From Chitinophagaceae bacterium (lineage in GTDB: Bacteria; Bacteroidota; Bacteroidia; Chitinophagales; Chitinophagaceae), in NCBI GenBank assembly GCA_009996555.1, contig JAACZX010000537.1, positions 1 through 6,358 on the forward strand: a stretch of 6,358 bases of DNA, read 5' to 3'. The notes below the pieces were generated by a model that saw only the letters and a program-made list of their open reading frames with translations, did no database searches and was not told where the DNA came from. Positions 1-6,232 of this stretch are shown here, one piece after another (within the stretch, counting starts at the first letter, position 1; each line of letters begins with the position of its first letter). Made by a program: the position numbers and the translations under genes.

Positions 1-2542
1 GGTTTGCCATTAACCGGTATGCTCCCGGCACACCTGCAGGTAACTGCCGGAAAAATGCCAGTGCCGAATATACAAATCTTCCTTTGCCATAATCAGCAAC
101 AATCAAACTTCCATTGTGCTGTGGCTCACCTTCATCGCTCATGCCAAAAAGAGTGGTATAGTTTGCATCAATATTATCAGCTTCATACACACTACGCTCC
201 TGTACCCATCCTTCAAAATCTTTTTCGGTGATCTTGTTGGGATAATTCAACAACGGATGTGCAGGCAAAAGAAAATTCACTTTGGCACCCTCTTCGGTTA
301 CACGGTTACGTGAAATGGTAAATGGATAAGGAGACATTTTTGCTTTTACCGGACCGATCTGATTACTGGTGTTATACTGCACCAGCAACACCCCCCCTGC
401 TTTTACATAATTCATCAATGCATCATACGCATTGCTCAGCCATGGGTGCACATTATAAGCACGGATACCGGTTACAACAGCATCATACTGTTTCAGCTTT
501 GCAGCAGTTACATCTTCTTCTTTCAAAAATTCAACCGTATAGCCCAACTGCTGCAGGCTGTAAGGAATAAAATCGCCTGCGCCGGAAATATAACCGATTT
601 TCTTCCCAACAATTTTCACATCTACAGAAACAATCTTAGTTACAGCATCAGGAAAATAAGTGATGGTGGGAATATGATCGTATTCGATCTTGCGTAACCG
701 TTGCTTGTTGTAACCTGATATATTACTTGTAAAACTTGGTTGAATATAATTTGATTGTCCACTGATGAACTTTTGCGGTTTTATAGTTGTGGTCAACTCA
801 TAATCCTGTCCTTTTGTTAATGTAAAACTTCCAAAGTCCGGACTCAATTGCCAATCTTTTGTTGTGTTCAATGAAACAGATGCTTTGATTTTTTTTGTTG
901 CCTGTGGCGAAAACACAAAGCTTGCTTTCTTTGGCTGCATATCTTTAAAAAGCAACAACGAGTTTGTTGCCTTTACAAGAGCCGGAGGATACACTACAAG
1001 TTTTTGATACAGCTCACCTTTTACAGGATCAGTAAATTTATATTGTACCGGCTTTACAAAAACAAATGACTGGTCTTCGATACTTACTGTGAAGCGTACA
1101 GTATATACAGGGTTGTTTTCCGCCATGCCAATCAACAGCTGATTATCGACAGTAAATGTACCGGCGCTCATTGGCTTTGCTATCCAGTACGGATCTGTTT
1201 CCTTCCGCTTTACTTCAATCTTCCGCTGAAAATTTACCGGCACATTCGCCTGCAATGTTTTATTGAGCAAGGTGTCAACAAAGTAAGCCTGGTTGATCGC
1301 CTCCTGCTTAGCAGCTTCTGCATAAAAAGATTTTGATTTCGCACTATCCGGTATGGTTGTTAAAAAACTACTGTCGAGTTGAACACGCTGCACAACAATT
1401 GCCACATTTGTCCGGCTGATAACATGAAAGCTCAACCGCAGGCTATCACCCATTACAGCAAACTCCTGGCTGGTACTTGCCTCCAGCCACAAACCAGTGC
1501 AGGCTTCAATCAATTGCTTTACTTCTTCCAGTTTCTTTTTCTTCCAGTCGCCATCATGAATTGCTTCAATGGCTTTGTACAACTGAACCAGTTTTTTAAC
1601 AGATGCCGAAGGATTACTGATTGAATAAGCTGCTACAATTTCATCGATCATTGTGTTAATTGCCGCTCCGCCTTCAAACCTGCTCCAGTCTTCCACAATT
1701 CCTTCGGTAATATTATCTTTCACTGTTTCGCCACCCGTTTGCGTAAAAAATTCAATGGCAGTACCACGCTGTGCAGGCACACCAAAGCCCTGGCTTTTGT
1801 GCATACTTCTGCTTTCGGCAGCAAGCTCACCATAACCTTTTCCTAATAATGGATTAAATGCACCCACATCCATTTTCACCTGGTCGTTTGATGTAGTATT
1901 GTTACCGCCAAAATTGAATGTGTTCCAGAAAATACGTTTTGCCTGCCATGGTTTTACGCCATATTTAAACTGTTCGGGAAAACGATTGGGATCGGCAGCT
2001 GCATCAAACGCCTCACGGGCAAGCACAGCCGAAGCAGAGTGATGACCATGCCCGGCACGTGCATCGGGAGGAAAACGTGTAATGATCACATCAGGCTGAA
2101 ACCTGCGGATGACCCACACCACATCACTCAATATTTTTTCTTTATCCCATATCTTCAGCGCTTCATCTGTTGTTTTGGAGAAACCAAAATCATAAGCACG
2201 TGTAAAAAACTGTTCAGCGCCGTCAATACGGCGTGCAGCTAATAATTCCTGTGTGCGGATGAGGCCAAGTTCAATACCTTGTTCATCACCAATGAGGTTT
2301 TGGCCACCATCGCCACGGGTCATACTTAAATAACCGGTGCGGTACAATCGTTCTTTACTGAAATAGGCCAGCAATCTTGTGTTCTCATCATCAGGATGTG
2401 CTGCTATATAAAGCACGCTGCCAATTACTTTCAGTTTTTTCATGGCAAGCAGTATCTCTGCACTGTTCATTGATTGGGGAGTTTGTGCCCCTCCGGAAAA
2501 ACTGATCAATAAAACAAGCAATGCAGCAAGGAAAGTTCTCAT
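1..2542 (-). CDS. Secreted PIG-L/LmbE family deacetylase, 3' end cut by window edge
   Basis: The reading frame is open from the ATG at 2542 to the left edge, giving 847 residues with no stop. Residues 1-19 form a signal peptide (hydrophobic LAALLVLLISF core, probable cleavage after GGA), so the enzyme is predicted to be exported. The N-terminal PIG-L domain (about 40-300) has the metal and catalytic motif AHPDDE at 48-53 and the second metal motif GHGHH at 164-168, with TRGDGGQN at 75-82 between them. Known members are zinc-dependent N-deacetylases of GlcNAc-type sugars; the substrate here cannot be read from sequence. Residues about 300-640 look like linker plus beta-sandwich segments. Residues about 645-847 resemble the non-catalytic glutamine-amidotransferase-like tail of large Bacteroidota PIG-L proteins. 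The closing FFRQLPAGVPGAYRL stretch is typical of the family C-terminus, so only a few residues should be missing. It lies 99 bases downstream of the spmAB fusion on the same strand and could be partly co-transcribed with it. Confidence 0.93.
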   Translation of the reverse strand, partial: MRTFLAALLVLLISFSGGAQTPQSMNSAEILLAMKKLKVIGSVLYIAAHPDDENTRLLAYFSKERLYRTGYLSMTRGDGGQNLIGDEQGIELGLIRTQELLAARRIDGAEQFFTRAYDFGFSKTTDEALKIWDKEKILSDVVWVIRRFQPDVIITRFPPDARAGHGHHSASAVLAREAFDAAADPNRFPEQFKYGVKPWQAKRIFWNTFNFGGNNTTSNDQVKMDVGAFNPLLGKGYGELAAESRSMHKSQGFGVPAQRGTAIEFFTQTGGETVKDNITEGIVEDWSRFEGGAAINTMIDEIVAAYSISNPSASVKKLVQLYKAIEAIHDGDWKKKKLEEVKQLIEACTGLWLEASTSQEFAVMGDSLRLSFHVISRTNVAIVVQRVQLDSSFLTTIPDSAKSKSFYAEAAKQEAINQAYFVDTLLNKTLQANVPVNFQRKIEVKRKETDPYWIAKPMSAGTFTVDNQLLIGMAENNPVYTVRFTVSIEDQSFVFVKPVQYKFTDPVKGELYQKLVVYPPALVKATNSLLLFKDMQPKKASFVFSPQATKKIKASVSLNTTKDWQLSPDFGSFTLTKGQDYELTTTIKPQKFISGQSNYIQPSFTSNISGYNKQRLRKIEYDHIPTITYFPDAVTKIVSVDVKIVGKKIGYISGAGDFIPYSLQQLGYTVEFLKEEDVTAAKLKQYDAVVTGIRAYNVHPWLSNAYDALMNYVKAGGVLLVQYNTSNQIGPVKAKMSPYPFTISRNRVTEEGAKVNFLLPAHPLLNYPNKITEKDFEGWVQERSVYEADNIDANYTTLFGMSDEGEPQHNGSLIVADYGKGRFVYSALAFFRQLPAGVPGAYRLMAN

Positions 2543-2561
2543 GCAATTCAATTAATGTGTG

Positions 2562-2569
2562 CGAAGATA
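2562..2569 (-). promoter_or_regulatory. Weak candidate -7 element for the PIG-L gene
   Basis: On the minus strand this reads TATCTTCG, one mismatch from the Bacteroidota -7 consensus TAnnTTTG, and lies 19 bases before the ATG. No convincing TTTG element lies about 20 bases upstream. The 99-base gap to the spmAB stop also shows no strong terminator hairpin, so read-through from spmAB is an alternative source of the transcript. Confidence 0.3.
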
Positions 2570-2641
2570 GAGTTTGGCAACAGCGGCTTTTTACCGATGA
2601 TGGAATTTTAAGAGGTTTAACATTCTGAAAACGCTCCCGGT

Positions 2642-4138
2642 TTATAATGAATTTCCAAAGAATAAATAAGCCAGCAATACCGATGTAATGATGCCCACAA
2701 GATCGGCCAGCAGCATTGCCCCCACAGCATAGCGTGTATTTTTTACAGCTATCGAGCCAAAATAAACAGCAATTACATAAAACGTAGTATCGGATGAGCC
2801 TTGTAAAATACAGGCCAATCTTCCGGCAAACGAATCAGCACCAAATGTCTTCATCGTATCAATCATCATTCCTCTTGCTCCGCTTCCGCTCATTGGTTTG
2901 ATCAACGCTGTTGGTAACCCATCCACAAAACGGGTATCAGTTCCCAACGCTGCAAACAACGTTTTCATGCCGTTGATCACCACATCAAATGTGCCGCTTG
3001 TACGCAGCATACTGATGGCAACCAGCATACCAACAATGTAAGGAATGATGCGTACACCGGTTTCAAACCCACCTTTCGCTCCTTCTACAAACGCATCAAA
3101 CACATCTATTTTTTTATACAAACCTCCCAATACAATGGCTACAAAAAGTACAAGGATTATTCCGTTGCTCAGCTTTCCGGAAAACAGCTGTGCGGTTTTT
3201 GCATCAAGCCCGGTAATGTACCACACCAGCAAAGCAATCACGGCTGAAATACCCAATATCCATAAGAGTATCACCGGCTGAAATACATTGATCTTTTGTT
3301 TAAATGAAACAATAAACAATGCAGCCATAGTTGCCGCAAAAGTGGCAATCATACAGGGAACAAAAATATCTGTGGGGTTTTGTGCGCCAAGCCCTGATCT
3401 GAACGCAATGATGGTTACAGGTATCAATGTTAAGCCCGAAGCATGCAAGGCCATAAACATGATCTGCGAGTTAGAAGCAACAGCTTTGTTTGGATTTAAT
3501 TCCTGCAGACTTTCCATTGCTTTTAAACCAAACGGTGTTGCTGCATTATCAAGGTTGAGCAGGTTAGCACTGAAGTTCATCATCATGTGCCCGGTTGCAG
3601 GGTGCCCTTTCGGAACTTCAGGAAATATCCTGGAGAAAAACGGCCAAATGATCTTTGATAAAACACGCACCCCGCCAGCTTTTTCAGCAATACTCAAAAA
3701 ACCCATGAAAAGCGCAAGTATGCCAATGAGTGGAATGATAATATCCACCACTGCATTTTTTGCTGTTTCAATAATACCATCCACTTTACGCACCAGTTGT
3801 TTTTGCACAGATACATAAGTGAAAAGCTTAATAGCCGGATTAGCAGCCTGCACAATGTTTACCGAATCGGCCTGCAGATTATCAGTAAGTAACACGGTGG
3901 CTTTTTGAGCAGCATCCACTTTATAGTAACCATACTCTTTCAGAAAGCTTGCATATTCCGGCGAAAGTTTTTGCGCAACTGGCGATCCGATGGCGAAATA
4001 AAATACACTATCGTATTTATCTGATGATTTGCCCACCACCATCCGGTTGAATATCTTTTCATCGCCTCCGATCATTTTTATGCCTGCCACCAGGAAAGCG
4101 ATCAAAACAAAGGCACTCCATATTCTGCTTAACGCCAT
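2642..4138 (-). CDS. Fused SpmA-SpmB nucleoside-recognition (Gate) domain membrane protein
   Basis: This 498-residue protein joins homologues of the Bacillus spore maturation proteins SpmA and SpmB, which are separate proteins of roughly 180-200 residues there. The SpmA-like half has a first membrane helix at about 7-24, then resumes at about 120-280 with GHPATGH at 178-184, NAATPFGLKAME at 198-209 and a TLIPVTIIAFR segment at 237-247. The SpmB-like half covers about 338-498, with IIPYIVGMLVA at 364-374, KPMSGSGARGM at 414-424 and QGSSDTTFYV at 446-455. Extra hydrophobic segments at about 286-308 and 325-340 connect the halves. Both halves belong to the nucleoside recognition/Gate family, and the protein should sit in the inner membrane. 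Its substrate is not known. An insert of about 85-90 mostly soluble residues (about 28-118) separates the first helix from the rest of SpmA. The ATG at 4138 gives the expected SpmA-like N-terminus. No Shine-Dalgarno is visible; a heptad array precedes the start. It is transcribed divergently from ychF. Confidence 0.93.
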   Translation of the reverse strand: MALSRIWSAFVLIAFLVAGIKMIGGDEKIFNRMVVGKSSDKYDSVFYFAIGSPVAQKLSPEYASFLKEYGYYKVDAAQKATVLLTDNLQADSVNIVQAANPAIKLFTYVSVQKQLVRKVDGIIETAKNAVVDIIIPLIGILALFMGFLSIAEKAGGVRVLSKIIWPFFSRIFPEVPKGHPATGHMMMNFSANLLNLDNAATPFGLKAMESLQELNPNKAVASNSQIMFMALHASGLTLIPVTIIAFRSGLGAQNPTDIFVPCMIATFAATMAALFIVSFKQKINVFQPVILLWILGISAVIALLVWYITGLDAKTAQLFSGKLSNGIILVLFVAIVLGGLYKKIDVFDAFVEGAKGGFETGVRIIPYIVGMLVAISMLRTSGTFDVVINGMKTLFAALGTDTRFVDGLPTALIKPMSGSGARGMMIDTMKTFGADSFAGRLACILQGSSDTTFYVIAVYFGSIAVKNTRYAVGAMLLADLVGIITSVLLAYLFFGNSL

Positions 4139-4140
4139 AG

Positions 4141-4175
4141 AAGAATTTTAGATTTCGGATTGAAGATTGCAGATT
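4141..4175 (-). repeat. Five tandem AATCnnn heptads upstream of the spmAB start
   Basis: Read on the minus strand toward spmAB, this is five consecutive 7-base units. The first four begin AATC and the fifth begins AATT; the variable three bases are TGC, TTC, CGA, TAA and CTT. Two bases (CT) separate the last unit from the ATG at 4138. The array is A/T-rich with little self-complementarity and occupies the position of a 5' leader. An array of the same unit length, copy number and spacing precedes ychF on the other strand. Confidence 0.75.
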
Positions 4176-4232
4176 TTTACGAAACAGCCAAAACCATCTT
4201 TTCACAGGTTTCGCTGCTAAGTTTCGAAGGCT

Positions 4233-4240
4233 TATCTTTG
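4233..4240 (+). promoter_or_regulatory. Candidate ychF promoter, -7 element
   Basis: The sequence TATCTTTG matches the Bacteroidota -7 consensus TAnnTTTG exactly. A weak -33 candidate, TTTCG at 4209-4213, lies 19 bases upstream. Transcription would start near 4247, giving ychF a leader of about 115 bases that includes the two palindromes and the heptad array. It is the only full consensus match seen on the plus strand of this intergenic region. Confidence 0.6.
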
Positions 4241-4282
4241 CGCCTCGAAAAAAAGCAGATTAGAATTGTTGCAGTTGAAGTG

Positions 4283-4313
4283 TGCGACGCAAGGAACGAT
4301 GAATAGTATTCAT
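4283..4313 (+). other. Two odd-centred palindromes in the ychF leader
   Basis: TGCGACGCA at 4283-4291 is a perfect inverted repeat around a single central A. ATGAATAGTATTCAT at 4299-4313 is a perfect inverted repeat around a single central G, and it extends by one G-T and one C-G pair to 4297-4315. Both lie between the predicted transcription start and the ychF ATG. They could be protein-binding sites, short RNA hairpins, or part of a dispersed intergenic repeat. The sequence does not decide between these. Confidence 0.5.
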
Positions 4314-4326
4314 TGGCTGACAACAA

Positions 4327-4361
4327 AATCTGGAATCTAACTTCTAAAATCGTCAATCGAA
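4327..4361 (+). repeat. Five tandem AATCnnn heptads upstream of the ychF start
   Basis: Five consecutive 7-base units run toward ychF. Units 1, 2, 4 and 5 begin AATC and unit 3 begins CTTC; the variable three bases are TGG, TAA, TAA, GTC and GAA. Two bases (TC) separate the last unit from the ATG at 4364. Unit length, copy number and distance to the start codon are the same as in the array before spmAB, but on the opposite strand. If the promoter at 4233 is right, the array is transcribed and forms the last part of the leader. Confidence 0.75.
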
Positions 4362-4363
4362 TC

Positions 4364-5464
4364 ATGGGTTTAAAAGCAGGTATTGTGGGTTTACCAAACG
4401 TTGGAAAGTCAACCTTGTTCAACGCCGTAAGTAACAGCGCCAAAGCACAGGCAAGTAACTATCGTTTCTGTACCATTGAACCCAATGTGGGTTTGGTGGA
4501 TGTGCCGGATAAGCGTTTGAACAAACTGGCCGAACTGGTAGTGCCTGATCGTATTGTGCCCACACAAATTGAGATTGTGGATATTGCAGGGCTTGTAAAA
4601 GGAGCCAGCAAAGGTGAAGGTTTGGGCAATAAGTTCCTTGCCAACATCCGTGAAGTAGATGCGATTATTCATGTGATCCGTTGTTTTGAAGATGAGAATG
4701 TGTTGCGTGAAGAAGGAGCTATTAATCCTGTAAGCGATAAAGAGATCATTGATACTGAATTGCAGCTGAAAGACCTTGATACTGTTGAAAAGAAAATTCA
4801 GCGTATTGAAAAGCAGGCCAAAGCAGGCGATGTAAAAGCAAAAACCGAGCTGGAAGTATTGCTGAAATGCAAAAACCACCTGGAACAAGGCAAGAGCATT
4901 CGTGGTTTGGATTTGAACAGTGCAGAATTGGATCTCATCCAGGATTCATTCTTCCTCACCGGTAAAAAAGTATTGTATGTGGCGAATGTAGATGAGGCCA
5001 GCATGCATACCGGCAATAAATATTCGCAGGCATTGATTGATGCGGTGAAAGATGAAGATGCAGATGTCATTATCATGAACAATACCATTGAAGCACAGAT
5101 CAGCGAAATGGAAGATCCTGATGATAAGGCTTTGTTTATGGATGAATACAAAATGAAAGAACCTGCGCTGGATCGTTTGATCCACAGCACCTATCATTTA
5201 CTTGGTTTACAAACCTATTTTACTGCTGGTGTACAGGAAGTTCGTGCATGGACTTTCCACAAAGGCTGGAAAGCTCCACAATGCGCAGGTGTAATTCACA
5301 CCGATTTTGAAAAGGGCTTTATTAAAGCTGAGGTAATTGGTTACGATGACTATGTAACGTATAAAACTGAAGCTGCAGCACGTGATGCAGGTAAATTGAG
5401 AATTGAAGGAAAAGAATATTTAGTGAAAGATGGTGATGTAATGCACTTCCGCTTCAACGTTTAA
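4364..5464 (+). CDS. ychF: Redox-regulated ribosome-associated ATPase YchF (OLA1 family)
   Basis: The 366-residue product matches the usual length of YchF, a TRAFAC-class P-loop NTPase that binds ribosomes and, unusually for an Obg-related protein, prefers ATP. The P-loop GLPNVGKST is at 9-17 and the DxxG motif DIAG at 73-76, followed by LVKGASKGEGLGNKFL. The G4 position reads NVDE at 208-211 rather than the NKxD of GTPases, as expected for this ATP-preferring family. A helical, probably coiled-coil arm covers about 130-200. A C-terminal TGS domain covers about 281-364 (FTAGVQEVRAWTF to VKDGDVMHFRF). The ATG at 4364 is chosen because MGLKAGIVGLPNVGKS is the conserved family N-terminus. The frame can be extended to a TTG at 4313, but that would translate the heptad array and has no family support. 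No Shine-Dalgarno is present. The gene appears monocistronic, with its own promoter and a strong terminator. Confidence 0.97.
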   Translation: MGLKAGIVGLPNVGKSTLFNAVSNSAKAQASNYRFCTIEPNVGLVDVPDKRLNKLAELVVPDRIVPTQIEIVDIAGLVKGASKGEGLGNKFLANIREVDAIIHVIRCFEDENVLREEGAINPVSDKEIIDTELQLKDLDTVEKKIQRIEKQAKAGDVKAKTELEVLLKCKNHLEQGKSIRGLDLNSAELDLIQDSFFLTGKKVLYVANVDEASMHTGNKYSQALIDAVKDEDADVIIMNNTIEAQISEMEDPDDKALFMDEYKMKEPALDRLIHSTYHLLGLQTYFTAGVQEVRAWTFHKGWKAPQCAGVIHTDFEKGFIKAEVIGYDDYVTYKTEAAARDAGKLRIEGKEYLVKDGDVMHFRFNV

Positions 5465-5478
5465 CAGATAGCAAAAAA

Positions 5479-5518
5479 TAAAAGAAAGACCGGCTCAAAT
5501 GAGCCGGTCTTTCTTTTA
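5479..5518 (+). terminator. Strong intrinsic terminator after ychF, probably bidirectional
   Basis: A perfect 18-base-pair inverted repeat (5479-5496 with 5501-5518) encloses a 4-base AAAT loop. The GC-rich core is GACCGGCTC paired with GAGCCGGTC, and the flanks are A-rich on the left and T-rich on the right. It begins 14 bases after the ychF stop. The A-rich left flank gives a T-run on the other strand, so it can also back up termination of rpmE2. Confidence 0.9.
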
Positions 5519-5539
5519 GCTGGAAATTACCGGTGCAAT

Positions 5540-5565
5540 AAAAAATCCCCCGTTTTGCGGGGGAT
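5540..5565 (-). terminator. Intrinsic terminator after rpmE2
   Basis: On the minus strand an 8-base-pair stem (ATCCCCCG with CGGGGGAT, 5545-5552 and 5558-5565) with a 5-base loop is followed by a run of six T (complement of 5540-5545). It lies about 32 bases beyond the rpmE2 stop, in the right orientation for that gene. Confidence 0.87.
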
Positions 5566-5597
5566 ATAAATTATACCGAAAAGCGTTGCTGTTAAGC

Positions 5598-5849
5598 TTA
5601 AGCTTTCTTTGCGTATTTCTTCTTGAACTTGTCGATACGACCAGCTGTATCTACCAATACATTCTGACCTGTAAAGAATGGGTGGCTGGTATTAGAGATC
5701 TCCAATTTAATCAGGGGATACTCGTTACCATCTTCCCACTGAACTGTTTCTTTTGAAGGAGCAGTAGAACGGGTTAAGAATGAATACCCGTTACTCATGT
5801 CTTTAAACACTACGAAACGGTAATTTGCGGGATGAAGTTCTTTTTTCAT
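5598..5849 (-). CDS. rpmE2: 50S ribosomal protein L31 type B
   Basis: The 83-residue product is the zinc-independent (C-minus) form of large-subunit protein L31, which sits at the central protuberance and contacts the small subunit. Diagnostic segments are [21 protein letters not shown] at the N-terminus (written here only to its conserved core), FLTRST at 24-29, [10 protein letters not shown] near the middle and [10 protein letters not shown] near the end, followed by a basic tail. It has no cysteine at all, so the zinc-binding CxxC pairs of the A-type protein are absent. The ATG at 5849 is chosen because it gives the family N-terminus. The frame stays open upstream to a TTG at 5906, but that codon overlaps the -7 element of the promoter and cannot be the start. 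The gene stands alone, convergent with ychF, with its own promoter, a leader of about 48 bases and its own terminator. Confidence 0.96.
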   Translation of the reverse strand: MKKELHPANYRFVVFKDMSNGYSFLTRSTAPSKETVQWEDGNEYPLIKLEISNTSHPFFTGQNVLVDTAGRIDKFKKKYAKKA

Positions 5850-5866
5850 ATATCTGGGAGTTTTCA

Positions 5867-5884
5867 GCACGGATTTGGCCGTGC
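5867..5884 (-). promoter_or_regulatory. Hairpin in the rpmE2 mRNA leader
   Basis: GCACGG (5867-5872) pairs perfectly with CCGTGC (5879-5884) across a 6-base loop. The stem lies between the predicted transcription start and the rpmE2 ATG, ending 17 bases before it. Ribosomal protein mRNAs, including those for L31 in other phyla, often carry autoregulatory leader structures. That role here is an inference, because one 6-base-pair stem is modest evidence. Confidence 0.5.
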
Positions 5885-5903
5885 ATTTTTTTAAACGAAA
5901 GCG

Positions 5904-5935
5904 CAAAAGTAAAGGTTCTGATGGTCTAAGCCAAA
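5904..5935 (-). promoter_or_regulatory. rpmE2 promoter of Bacteroidota type
   Basis: On the minus strand TTTG (complement of 5932-5935) is followed, after 20 bases, by TACTTTTG (complement of 5904-5911). Both elements match the Bacteroidota primary sigma factor consensus TTTG and TAnnTTTG exactly, with normal spacing. The predicted transcription start is near 5897, leaving a leader of about 48 bases before the ATG at 5849. This is the best promoter in the window. Confidence 0.8.
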
Positions 5936-6232
5936 TGAATTTTTAAAAAGCTCTTTTCTATGCGAACTATGCCCTGCAAAACTGGCTTTGGTAACAGCTA
6001 AACAAAAAAGGCAACATTAACTTAAACTACTTAAACGTTTACAAGTCAGAGTTTTGTTGAACTTCGCAATACAGAAAGCAAAGATCAAAGGAACACATTT
6101 TAATGATCGTTTATTTTACTGTTACTAAAATACAGGTATGAAAACCGTTTTTTTTGTTGTTACTTTGCTGCTTCCTCTAAAAAGACATCAGGTTCAGTAT
6201 CCGATTTTTTACACGACTTAAAACGAAGCGTT
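5936..6232. other. Intergenic region without a convincing gene
   Basis: No reading frame on either strand here looks like a real protein. Visible structure includes the perfect 10-base palindrome TAAACGTTTA at 6032-6041, with CTTAAAC present twice just before and over it (6021-6027 and 6030-6036). TTACTTTG at 6160-6167 is one mismatch from the -7 consensus and could serve the gene starting at 6233, but it has no clear -33 partner. A 27-codon frame at 6138-6221 is treated as doubtful. Confidence 0.6.

Noticed and set aside
4..2242. Several plus-strand frames of 60-83 codons across the left part
   Set aside because: All are antisense to the continuous 847-codon PIG-L frame, which carries a signal peptide and catalytic motifs. 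None has its own start context or recognisable content.
2586..2597. Possible terminator after spmAB (CGG/CCG around a short A/T stretch)
   Set aside because: The stem is only three base pairs and lacks a proper T-run downstream, which is too weak to call.
3288..3818. 176-codon plus-strand frame inside spmAB
   Set aside because: It lies antisense to a gene with strong family motifs, and the translation shows no recognisable domain. It is a shadow of the minus-strand coding sequence.
4141..4361. CRISPR-like or transposon-like element formed by the two heptad arrays
   Set aside because: The units are 7 bases with no spacers, so this is not a CRISPR. The arrays match only moderately as inverted ends, and no target-site duplication or transposase was seen. 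The array observation is kept as a finding without that claim.
4313..4363. N-terminal extension of YchF by 17 residues from a TTG
   Set aside because: It would translate the heptad array and the end of the palindrome. The YchF family begins at MGLKAGIVGLPNVGKS, which fits the ATG at 4364.
4409..4888. 159-codon minus-strand frame inside ychF
   Set aside because: It lies antisense to well-conserved ychF codons and shows no family features. The same applies to the other minus-strand frames between 4459 and 5197.
5850..5906. N-terminal extension of L31 by 19 residues from a TTG
   Set aside because: The TTG overlaps the -7 promoter element and the extension translates the leader hairpin. The family N-terminus begins at the ATG at 5849.
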